This document shows positions 7,565-15,600 of a stretch of DNA of 36,683 nt, piece by piece (within the stretch, counting starts at the first letter, position 1; every line of letters begins with the position of its first letter). Source of the stretch: SpSt-398 sp033762195. Its GTDB lineage: Bacteria > Bacteroidota > Bacteroidia > Chitinophagales > Chitinophagaceae. The DNA is taken from positions 1-36,683 of the forward strand of contig JANRLV010000015.1 in assembly GCA_033762195.1 (NCBI GenBank), given 5' to 3'. The notes below the pieces were generated by a model that saw nothing but the letters and a program-made list of their open reading frames with translations, had not been told where the DNA came from and did no database searches. A program made the translations under genes and the position numbers.

Positions 7565-8728
7565 TTAGGTGAATAATTCCCGCATTTTATCAAAGAAACT
7601 CTTATCACTTTTATCCGGAGCCGGCTTCAGGTTCGGAGAGTTCTTTAATTTTTCCAATAATGCTTTTTCTTCCGCATTCAGGTGTTGTGGAGTCCAAACA
7701 TTTACATGGATCAGTTGATCACCTTTTTGATAAGCTTGTACAGCCGGGAAACCTTTTCCTTTCAGCCGGAATATTTTACCGCTATGCGTACCTGGCGGAA
7801 TCTTGATCTTGGCGCGGCCATCAATGGTCGGGACTTCCACCTGCGTTCCAAATACGGCATCCGTAAAGGAGATATGAAGGTCATAGGCCACGTTCATGCC
7901 ATCGCGTTGTAGTTCATCATGCGCCTCTTCTTCGATCAGCACAATGAGGTCGCCTGGCATTCCTCCTCTTTCACCGGCATTGCCTCGTCCACTCAGATTG
8001 AGTTGCATGCCTTCCTGTACACCGGCTGGTATATCAATGCTTACCGTTTCTTCCCCAAATACACGCCCTTCGCCTTTACAGGAACCACATTTGGCGGTTA
8101 CCGTGGAGCCTTCTCCATTACAGGTAGGGCAGGTGGTCACTGTTTGCATTTGGCCTAAAAAAGTATTGGAAACCCTTCTGACCTGTCCGCTACCACCACA
8201 GGAGGAACAGGTTTGGATGCTGTTCTTATCCTTGGCACCCGAACCGGTGCAGGTAGAACAGGTGACATATTTTTTTACCTTGACATTTTTAGTTACGCCC
8301 TTGGCGATCTCTTCATAGGTCAGTTTGATTTTTATCCGGAGATTGCTTCCCCGAACGCCACGCGAGCGGCCTCCCCGGGAACGGCCACCACCACCTCCGC
8401 CAAAGAAACTTCCAAAGATATCATCGCCAAAAATGTCTCCGAACTGGCTGAAGATATCATCCATGTTCATATTGCCACCGGCATGCCCGCCACGGCCATT
8501 TCCAGTTACCCCGGCATGTCCATACCGGTCATATTGGGTTTTCCGGTCCGGATCACTCAGCACTTCATAAGCTTCAGCGGCTTCTTTGAATTTTTCTTCT
8601 GCTGCCTTATCGCCCGGGTTACGGTCAGGGTGATATTGCATAGCCACCTTACGGTAAGCTTTCTTGATCTCGTCGGCGGAGGCCGACTTACTCACCCCTA
8701 ATATTTCGTAGTAATCTCTTTTGGACAT
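7565..8728 (-). CDS. dnaJ: Chaperone DnaJ (Hsp40)
   Basis: A 387-residue type I J-protein that stimulates the ATPase of DnaK and delivers unfolded clients. The J domain (residues 1-70) carries the essential HPD in YHPDRNP. A Gly/Phe-rich linker follows (about 75-125, with GGGGGGRSRGGRSRG-like text). Four CxxCxGxG zinc-binding repeats are all intact: CSTCTGSG, CSSCGGSG, CPTCNGEG and CGSCKGEG. The C-terminal substrate-binding region ends in KSFFDKMRELF. Length is typical. It starts 12 nt after grpE, so the two form one operon driven from the grpE promoter. dnaK is not in the window. Confidence 0.97.
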   Translation of the reverse strand: MSKRDYYEILGVSKSASADEIKKAYRKVAMQYHPDRNPGDKAAEEKFKEAAEAYEVLSDPDRKTQYDRYGHAGVTGNGRGGHAGGNMNMDDIFSQFGDIFGDDIFGSFFGGGGGGRSRGGRSRGVRGSNLRIKIKLTYEEIAKGVTKNVKVKKYVTCSTCTGSGAKDKNSIQTCSSCGGSGQVRRVSNTFLGQMQTVTTCPTCNGEGSTVTAKCGSCKGEGRVFGEETVSIDIPAGVQEGMQLNLSGRGNAGERGGMPGDLIVLIEEEAHDELQRDGMNVAYDLHISFTDAVFGTQVEVPTIDGRAKIKIPPGTHSGKIFRLKGKGFPAVQAYQKGDQLIHVNVWTPQHLNAEEKALLEKLKNSPNLKPAPDKSDKSFFDKMRELFT

Positions 8729-8740
8729 TGTTTCCGGTTA

Positions 8741-9304
8741 TTATTTTCCCACCACCACTTTTGCGTGACGGAGAATCTTGTCTTTCAGGTAATACCCTTT
8801 TACCACCTCGTCCACTACCTTTCCTTTGAGGCTATCATCGGGGGCGGGAATCTCTGTAATGGCTTCATGCAGGTCGGCATCAAAATCGGCGTGCAGACAG
8901 TTCATCGGCTTGAGGCCTTTTGCGGTCAACTTATTCCGGAGTTTGGAAAAGATCAGATGTACCCCTTCTTTGAACTGGTTGATATCGGCATCCTCCTTGA
9001 ACTGTCCTTCGGCACGGGCACTGTCATCCAGCACTTCCAGCAGGTCGGCAATCAGGTCCTTTGCTGCAGTTTGCACCAATTCATCCCGTTCGCGGATGGT
9101 CCGTTTCCGGTAATTGTCAAATTCGGCGGCCTGGCGAAGTAAGCGGTCACGCAGGTCAGCCAATTCCGCCTTGATTTTCTCCAATTCGGGCTCATCTGTC
9201 ACCGGGTCGTTCAAGTGGGAACTGCCACTAATGTTCTCGTCGGCATTGATATCCGGCCCGTTGTCTACGGGTATCTCCTTGTCTTTCAGTTCTTGTTCGG
9301 CCAT
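8741..9304 (-). CDS. grpE: Nucleotide exchange factor GrpE
   Basis: A 187-residue exchange factor for DnaK. It has an acidic, disordered N-terminus (EQELKDKEIPVDNGPDINADENISG), a long coiled coil (about residues 45-85, LEKIKAELADLRDRLLRQAAEFDNYRKRT), and the C-terminal beta domain ending KGYYLKDKILRHAKVVVGK, which matches the GrpE signature region. ATG 9304 is preferred over an upstream in-frame start at 9340, because the -7 box TACCTTTG lies between them (9330-9323) and the MAEQ opening fits the family. It is the first gene of grpE-dnaJ. No CIRCE-like inverted repeat is visible upstream. Confidence 0.95.
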   Translation of the reverse strand: MAEQELKDKEIPVDNGPDINADENISGSSHLNDPVTDEPELEKIKAELADLRDRLLRQAAEFDNYRKRTIRERDELVQTAAKDLIADLLEVLDDSARAEGQFKEDADINQFKEGVHLIFSKLRNKLTAKGLKPMNCLHADFDADLHEAITEIPAPDDSLKGKVVDEVVKGYYLKDKILRHAKVVVGK

Positions 9305-9322
9305 TTTATGAAAAATTGATTG

Positions 9323-9330
9323 CAAAGGTA
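9323..9330 (-). promoter_or_regulatory. -7 box of the grpE-dnaJ promoter (TACCTTTG)
   Basis: An exact TAnnTTTG match on the minus strand, with a TTG on the same strand about 19 nt upstream (9352-9350) as a plausible -33 element. The G of the box is 18 nt before ATG 9304, so the leader would be about 12 nt. It is divergent from the rRNA methyltransferase promoter at 9415-9422. Confidence 0.65.
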
Positions 9331-9414
9331 AGACAGTCAATTATTTTGCCAACCATCTAAAAAGGGACAAAATGACGGGTTAGGATTTCAAAGCTAAAAA
9401 ACCGGGCTGGGAAT

Positions 9415-9422
9415 TACCTTTG
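9415..9422 (+). promoter_or_regulatory. -7 box abutting the RlmI-like gene (TACCTTTG)
   Basis: An exact TAnnTTTG match that ends only 4 nt before ATG 9427 (CGCC lies between). With the usual Bacteroidota start-point distance this predicts a leaderless or nearly leaderless mRNA. A -33 TTTG is not evident at the expected spacing. Confidence 0.6.
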
Positions 9423-9426
9423 CGCC

Positions 9427-10599
9427 ATGTCGAACTTGTTCTTAAAGAGGAAGATAAGCCAAAGAGTATGGAATGGTCACCCCTGGATATTTGGTAATGA
9501 GGTGGATAAGGTAGAAGGGGAGCCGGAAGACGGGAGTATCGTCACCGTTTATACCCATGACCGGAAATTCGTTGGGAAGGGCTATATAAATTCAAAGTCC
9601 CAGATAATGGTCAGGTTACTGACCCGCGATAAAGCGGCGGAGATCAACGAAGCCTATTTTCTCCAGGCCATCCGCCAGTGCTGGGAATACCGGAAAAAAA
9701 CGGGGTACACCGAAAACTGCCGCCTTGTATTTGGCGAAGCCGATTCACTGCCCCAGTTGATCATTGATAAATTCAACGATTATTTCGTGATCCAGACCAT
9801 TGCCCTGGGTATGGACCGTTGGAAACCTGCCATCGTTGCTGCCCTGGAGGAAATTTTTCACCCCAAAGGCATCTATGAGCGAAATGATGTACCCGTTCGC
9901 GAACTGGAAGGGATGACCCAGCAAAAAGGGTTCCTTTCTGCGCCTTTTGACCCCAGGATCATCATCCGGGAGAATGGATTACAGTTTCATGTTGACCTGG
10001 AAAATGGACAAAAGACCGGGTATTTCCTCGACCAGCAGGATAACCGACGCGCTATACAACATATCGTGAAAGACGCCGACGTACTGGGGGCTTTCACGTA
10101 CACGGGCACTTTTGAGATCCATGCCGCCCATTATGGAGCCAAAAAAGTATTGGGATTGGATATTTCGGAAAATGCCGTGGCCCAGGCCAACCGCAATGCG
10201 GAATTGAATGGGGTACAGGACCGCTGCCGTTTTGAAACAGCGAATGCCTTTGATGTATTGAAACAATGGTCAAAAGAAGGCCGGCAACACGATGTAGTCA
10301 TGCTCGATCCACCGGCATTTACCAAGAGCCGGGAAACCATACAAAAAGCCATCACCGGATATAAGGAGATCAATTTAAGGGGGATGAAACTAGTACGACC
10401 TGGCGGATTTTTGGTTACTTCCTCCTGTACCAACCTGGTCAACCCTGAGCTTTTCCTGCAGATCATTGATATGGCGGCTAAAGATGCGCGTCGTCGCATT
10501 CGGCAGGTCTGTTTTCAAACCCAATCTGCCGATCACCCGGTTGTCAGAGGGATCGATAGCACGGAGTACTTGAAGTTCTTGATTGTAGAAGTTGGATAA
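9427..10599 (+). CDS. rlmI: Class I SAM-dependent rRNA methyltransferase, RlmI/YccW family
   Basis: 390 residues. The N-terminal PUA-like RNA-binding domain (about 1-80) includes GHPWIFGNEVDKVEG and GKGYINSKSQIMVRLLTRD. The middle segment (QLIIDKFNDYFVIQT) and the Rossmann methyltransferase domain follow, with motif I as GAFTYTGTFEIHAAHYGAKKVLGLDIS and the catalytic-motif DPPAFTKS. This is the layout of RlmI, which makes m5C1962 in 23S rRNA; the exact target base here is inferred by family. The catalytic-type Cys in SSCTNLV is present. Its stop is 9 bp from the convergent stop of the T9SS-tail protein. Confidence 0.85.
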   Translation: MSNLFLKRKISQRVWNGHPWIFGNEVDKVEGEPEDGSIVTVYTHDRKFVGKGYINSKSQIMVRLLTRDKAAEINEAYFLQAIRQCWEYRKKTGYTENCRLVFGEADSLPQLIIDKFNDYFVIQTIALGMDRWKPAIVAALEEIFHPKGIYERNDVPVRELEGMTQQKGFLSAPFDPRIIIRENGLQFHVDLENGQKTGYFLDQQDNRRAIQHIVKDADVLGAFTYTGTFEIHAAHYGAKKVLGLDISENAVAQANRNAELNGVQDRCRFETANAFDVLKQWSKEGRQHDVVMLDPPAFTKSRETIQKAITGYKEINLRGMKLVRPGGFLVTSSCTNLVNPELFLQIIDMAAKDARRRIRQVCFQTQSADHPVVRGIDSTEYLKFLIVEVG

Positions 10600-10608
10600 A
10601 AATATTCC

Positions 10609-10947
10609 TTATTTGCTAACCTGGAATTTCCCCGACTCCACCACTTTTCCATTCGCATCTCGCAACTGGAAGATATAGACGCCGCGGGTAAAAGAAGAAA
10701 GATCGACCGTAGTACGCGTGGCCGTGATCTTGGTTTCATACACCTGTTTGCCCAGGAAATTGATCACATAAAGATTCATGTTATTTCCGGTACCAGGCTG
10801 TATCTCAAAATTGATAAATGACGTAGCAGGGTTGGGGTAATACTTGATCACCCGGGGTCCTTCCTGGCCAGGCATAGTACGGCTCTGCCCCTGTGAAGTG
10901 GGGGCAATAAGAAGGATGATGGACAGTATGGACAAAATTCGTCTCAA
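10609..10947 (-). CDS. Minimal secreted protein: signal peptide plus T9SS type A sorting domain
   Basis: 112 residues from TTG 10947: MRRILSILSIILLIAPTSQGQ is the signal peptide, then a linker of about 15 residues. The rest is a full Por_Secre_tail domain: YYPNPATSFINFEI, NLYVINFLGKQVYE, VDLSSFTRGVYIFQL and KVVESGKFQVSK. The motifs PNP, G-K and the Y-x-F/L ending are those of type A C-terminal signals, which route proteins through type IX secretion and are normally cut off and replaced by a lipid anchor. Here almost nothing is left as cargo. The TTG start is supported by a -7 box (TAAATTTG) ending 5 nt upstream; an open frame extends back to 11016. Confidence 0.75.
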   Translation of the reverse strand: MRRILSILSIILLIAPTSQGQSRTMPGQEGPRVIKYYPNPATSFINFEIQPGTGNNMNLYVINFLGKQVYETKITATRTTVDLSSFTRGVYIFQLRDANGKVVESGKFQVSK

Positions 10948-10952
10948 CGAAA

Positions 10953-10960
10953 CAAATTTA
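10953..10960 (-). promoter_or_regulatory. -7 box before the minimal T9SS protein (TAAATTTG)
   Basis: An exact TAnnTTTG match on the minus strand, with 5 nt between the box and the TTG start at 10947. It implies a leaderless or nearly leaderless message beginning with TTG, which is unusual enough to need experimental confirmation. Confidence 0.5.
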
Positions 10961-11072
10961 CTTTTATTTTCCCAAAATAGGATGAATAAATTGTCCGGGC
11001 AACGTAAAACTACCAAGTAATAATTGGCCTTGATAATCAGTTACTTAATTTACAAAGATGATGTTAAAACTT

Positions 11073-11540
11073 TCAAAGCCGATCCAAAACACCATGGATA
11101 GCTTCGAAGTTGGGAAGGTCACCCGCACTCTCTAAAACCTCGGCATATTGAATCACACCTTCCTTGTCAATAATAAAGGCGGATCGTTTCGAAACACCTT
11201 TCATATCGAGGATCCAATCATGGTACAGGGTATCATATTTTCCTGAAACCTCTTTATTAAAATCGCTGAGCAATGGAAAATTGTACTGTTGTTCCTCCTT
11301 GAATTTTGCGAGGGTAAATACGGAATCAACCGAAATACCCAGCACTTTTGCCTTCTCGTGTTGGTATCGGCCAATATTGTCACGGATGGAACAAAGTTCT
11401 TTTGTGCATACTCCGGTAAAAGCCTGGGGGAAAAACAGAAGGAGCACATTATTCCCTTTCAGGTCGGAAAGGGTGAGTTTGTTTTTGTCTGAATCAAAAA
11501 GGCTGAAGTCGGGGGCAGGTTGGCCAGGTTGCAGGGGCAT
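11073..11540 (-). CDS. Peroxiredoxin (AhpC/TSA family)
   Basis: A 155-residue thioredoxin-fold peroxidase. The peroxidatic motif PxxxTxxC is intact as P38-QAF-T42-GV-C45, with a second Cys at position 50 (CTKELC) that could resolve it. The upstream PDFSLFDSDKNKLTLSDLKG and the downstream FPLLSDFNKEVS and RSAFIIDKEGVIQY segments are typical. It lacks a signal peptide, so it is cytosolic and reduces hydrogen or organic peroxides. It is nearer to AhpE/1-Cys-like and BCP-type enzymes than to AhpC by length. It starts 71 bp after the porP/sprF stop, and could be co-transcribed or independent. Confidence 0.9.
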   Translation of the reverse strand: MPLQPGQPAPDFSLFDSDKNKLTLSDLKGNNVLLLFFPQAFTGVCTKELCSIRDNIGRYQHEKAKVLGISVDSVFTLAKFKEEQQYNFPLLSDFNKEVSGKYDTLYHDWILDMKGVSKRSAFIIDKEGVIQYAEVLESAGDLPNFEAIHGVLDRL

Positions 11541-11611
11541 AATTTTTTTTTGTTTCTAACAATCGACCGGTGATTTGGTTCGAAGATTTTTTTAGCCCTG
11601 GCGGTAAGATC

Positions 11612-12610
11612 TCAGAACCTCGGTGCGTAAGGATTTGAATAACGCTCCGTCTTTTTAGTAAAGGAGATGGACATCTCAAAACCACCTCTCCCGAGGGAGG
11701 AAGGTTTGAGTTTGGATACGTTCGCATCATAACTGAAACTGATGGCATAGGGGGGGTATTCCAATTTCAGCACCGGGATCAATGCATCCTGCAGCCGCAT
11801 AAAGGTTCCCAGGCTGAGTGTGTAATCCGGTTCATCGGGGTAGGGCCCAATTTTGAGACCATACATCGCTCCCAATATGGTTTGTTTAAAGGAGCCCTGA
11901 TTATAATGATCACCTTGAATCTCTACAAAAGAGTACTCACCCACATTGAGTTTGAGTCCGCCGGAGAAGACCCATTTTGGGTTAAGCTGGATATTCTTGT
12001 TTCGGTAAAATGAATTTTCCGGACGATTAAAATGATGATAGGCCACGCCCAGGTATAAATTATTTTCCGGGTCATCCTTGATCTGGGTATTGAAACTGAT
12101 GCCTGTGCTTCCATCCAGATAGGCATAGGTAGGATCTGTAATATTTTCATTGATCCCCATACCTTCATAGGTGCTATTGGTGGTTACTTTGGTCAGGTCG
12201 ATACTGTGTTGCACCCATCCACCCATAAAGCCCGCTGAGATGTACATATTTCTTTCTGTACTGAGCGATTTGTGAAAATTGATCGCCGGATAGAACATGA
12301 GTTTAGTATAGGAAACAGTCCCGGCACGGTCAAAATAAGATTGGAGTCCTACGGTGAGGTAATCATCCCCCTGACCAACAGGTAATTTGTATTCTGCATT
12401 GAGTGAACCGGTGCGATAGGCCTTGGTGACACTGTTCCATTGATCGCGATAAACACCCTGAACGCGGATATCTCCGTCAAACAATCCCGCCAACGCAGGA
12501 TTGCGCAGCAAGGGGGATTGATAGAATTGGGACAAATGAATATCCTGCCCCTTCACATAGAAGGTTGTTGCCATAAGGCAAACCAGCGATATCATTTTTC
12601 TCCATCTCAT
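11612..12610 (-). CDS. PorP/SprF family type IX secretion system membrane protein
   Basis: A 332-residue outer-membrane barrel protein. The signal peptide region is MISLVCLMATTFYVKGQ. It is followed by the diagnostic PorP/SprF opening QDIHLSQFYQSPLLRNPALAGLFDGDIRVQGVYRDQWNSV, and then regular amphipathic strands to a C-terminal strand (FEMSISF). Family members act with the T9SS to export or anchor particular partner proteins and are often paired with a CHU_C-tailed giant protein. That is the case here: the gene lies 38 bp downstream of the 1448-residue PKD protein. ATG 12610 and ATG 12595 (MISL) are both possible starts. Confidence 0.93.
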   Translation of the reverse strand: MRWRKMISLVCLMATTFYVKGQDIHLSQFYQSPLLRNPALAGLFDGDIRVQGVYRDQWNSVTKAYRTGSLNAEYKLPVGQGDDYLTVGLQSYFDRAGTVSYTKLMFYPAINFHKSLSTERNMYISAGFMGGWVQHSIDLTKVTTNSTYEGMGINENITDPTYAYLDGSTGISFNTQIKDDPENNLYLGVAYHHFNRPENSFYRNKNIQLNPKWVFSGGLKLNVGEYSFVEIQGDHYNQGSFKQTILGAMYGLKIGPYPDEPDYTLSLGTFMRLQDALIPVLKLEYPPYAISFSYDANVSKLKPSSLGRGGFEMSISFTKKTERYSNPYAPRF

Positions 12611-12648
12611 ATTTCAGTTCACCTGTTTAATCCGTGTAATCTGTGTTA

Positions 12649-15600
12649 TCACTTTATCAAAGCTACATTCCCATCCAACTTAATTAACTCCCCGTTCTGA
12701 CAATACACTTCCAATTGATAAATATATACACCCTCACCGGCGACTTTCCCTTTGTAGTTGCCATCCCATCCTTCCGCGCTGGCATTGGGTGAAAAATTAT
12801 TTTTCTCAAACACCACTTCGCCCCACCGGTTGAATATCCGGAGCACTTTAACTATACCGATGCCTGTGCCTCTTGGGAAGAAGACATCATTTCTTCCATC
12901 ATTATTGGGAGAAAAGGTATTGGGTAAAAACACATTGGCATTTTCACATTTCACTTTGATCAGTATCGAACCCGTCCCGGCACAACCATTGCTATCCAGG
13001 AACTGAACATTGTAATTCGTGTTCGCACCAGGGCTGGCAAAAGGTTGAGGACAGTCTGTGCAATCCAGGTTGCTGGGTGGTGTCCACGCATAGCTGGTCA
13101 TATTCCCGGAATACACCGCGGGTATTTGAATCGACTGTCCGGCATTGGTGGTTAACTCAGAAGGCATGGACACAGTGGGTAAAGGATGGATACGCAGGTT
13201 GCGCATGGCCGTATCCACACAACCACTGCTGTTGGTGACCGTCAACGTTGCAGAAGCCGTACCCGGTGTCGAAAAGGTCTGGTTACCGGGTGATTGCCCA
13301 TTGAAATTATTCCCATTGGAGAAACTCCATTGCCAGTTCAATTGTGAGGTGTCCGGCACTTGTAAAATACCATTCAATAGAATGGGGGAGAAAACACAGG
13401 CGGCCACATCGCCGGTTATAGCGATCTGTGGACTGGCCACTACCCTGATCAGGCTGTCAATACGAAGGGTGTCTGTACAGCCTTGTAGTGTTTGTACCGC
13501 CAGCGAAACTGAATAGATCCCCGGTGACGCATAAAAATGCGAAGGCGCCGTAGCCGTGGAACTTCCACCATCTCCAAAATCCCATTGGTATTGGGTGATG
13601 GGATCATTGGAGGTGGTACTATCAATGAATTGAACCGTACCGCTATCACAATACAAGCCATTCATTATCCCAAAATTCGCTTCCGCCCCGGTGATGTGGA
13701 TCGTGTCCAGGCCGGATACCGGGATCAGGCAACCCGTCTGATCTTCCAGGATAAGCCTGGGTACAAAACTTCCAAAGGTATTGTACACATGGGTCAAAGC
13801 AGGTGTAGTGGTGGCCAATGTTTGCCCGTCACCAAAATCCCAGATATAGGTTAGTGGTCCATTGGTGGTGGCAATAAAATCCACTGATTGTGGTTTGCAC
13901 CCGGCAAATGGGGCATAGGCAATACGGGTGCCAATGGTATCGTAAAGCTGTACTGTTTTAAACAGGGTATCAAAGCAGGTGCCTGCACTTTGAATAATGA
14001 GCCGCACCTGATAGGTTCCGGGTGTAGAATAGTAATGAGTAGGGTTTTGAACAGTGGAGGTGGTTCCGTCTCCAAAATCCCATGTTTGGGCATAATAATA
14101 AGTGGAATTGTTGGTGAACTTCACTTCAAACGGAGAACAGGAACTGATCGAATCTTCCATTTGAAAATCGGCACGGGGCTTATCGACTGAAATATAGAGT
14201 GGGCGTACCAGTGAGTCAGCACATCCATACTGATCGGTCACTGTCAGCTTCACCGTATACTGTCCTGTATTGGCATAACTATGTGGAGGTGCTGGAATCG
14301 CCTGGGTACTGGTATTGCCATCTCCAAAATCCCAGAGATAGGTGATTCCGTTTCCAATGGCATTGACATTAAACCGAACAGGTGACCCGGGACAGGTTTG
14401 CGGTGTATTGGTCGAAAAGGTAACAGATGGATCTGATGTGGTGATGTAGGATAATCGGGTTACGGTATCCCGGCATCCCGATTGATCGGTTACGATCAAC
14501 TGAACACTAAAGGTTCCTGTATCCGCATAAATATGTTGAAAAGGTGGACCGGTAAATGTTTGAATGGTACCGTCTCCAAAATTCCATTGCCATTGGGTAA
14601 TGGGATTGACTCCATCGGTGGTTGACTGATCCTGAAAATTGACCTGAAGTCCCTGACATCCGCCTGTTACCGGAGCAATGAAAGCGGCCTGTGGTCCATT
14701 GACCCGGATGAAGTTTGTTTTGATAACCGTATCAAGACAACCATTCACATCAGTAGTGATCAACCGGATGGTGTAATTGCCTGCGTTTACATAGGCATGA
14801 TTAACCGTATCATTTCCCGTCAGTGTAGTGCCATCACCCATGTTCCAGGTGTAGGTGGCAATATTGGCGTTGTTTGTATTGGTGGCATGAAACAAAGCCG
14901 GCACTTCTTTACAAATCGGATTTGGAATGGCCAGCAGATCCGGGTTTTCATTCAATACCCTTACTGGTTGGCTATAGGTATGTTGACAGGCACCGTATGT
15001 AACAGTAAGGGAAACGGTGTAGGTGCCCAGACCAGGGAAACTATGCGATGGGTTTTGTAAGGTGGAGGTCACCCCATCCCCAAAATCCCATAACCAGGTA
15101 CTTGAGCTGTCGGAACGATCCGTGAATACAAAATCATTTCGCGAATTACAATCGATCGTATAGGTAAAGAAGGCCTGGGGTGCCCGAATGACCACATAAT
15201 CGGTGCGGATAAGGGAATCAGGGCAACCGCTATTTCGCGCGACCAGTTTTATGGTATAAACACCGGCTTGCGGATAGCTATATAGTGGATTGGGCTGGGT
15301 GGAGATATCTCCATTGCCAAAATCCCAGAGGAAGGCATCGGCCGGATTGGCCAGTTCGGTGAACTGAACAGGCTGGTCAACACAGGTCTCCAATGGGGTT
15401 GCCGAAAAATTCACAGTGGGGGGAGTCCCCGCTTTGACGGCACTTCCCAGAGTCAGTGTTTCCGTACAGCCTGTGCTGGTGGTGATGGTGAGACTGACCG
15501 TGTAATTTCCCAATACGGTGTAGGTATGTGAAGGGGTAGCCAGGGTAGAAGTACCCCCATCTCCAAAGGTCCATAAATAAGAAGTAACTGCATCCACGGT

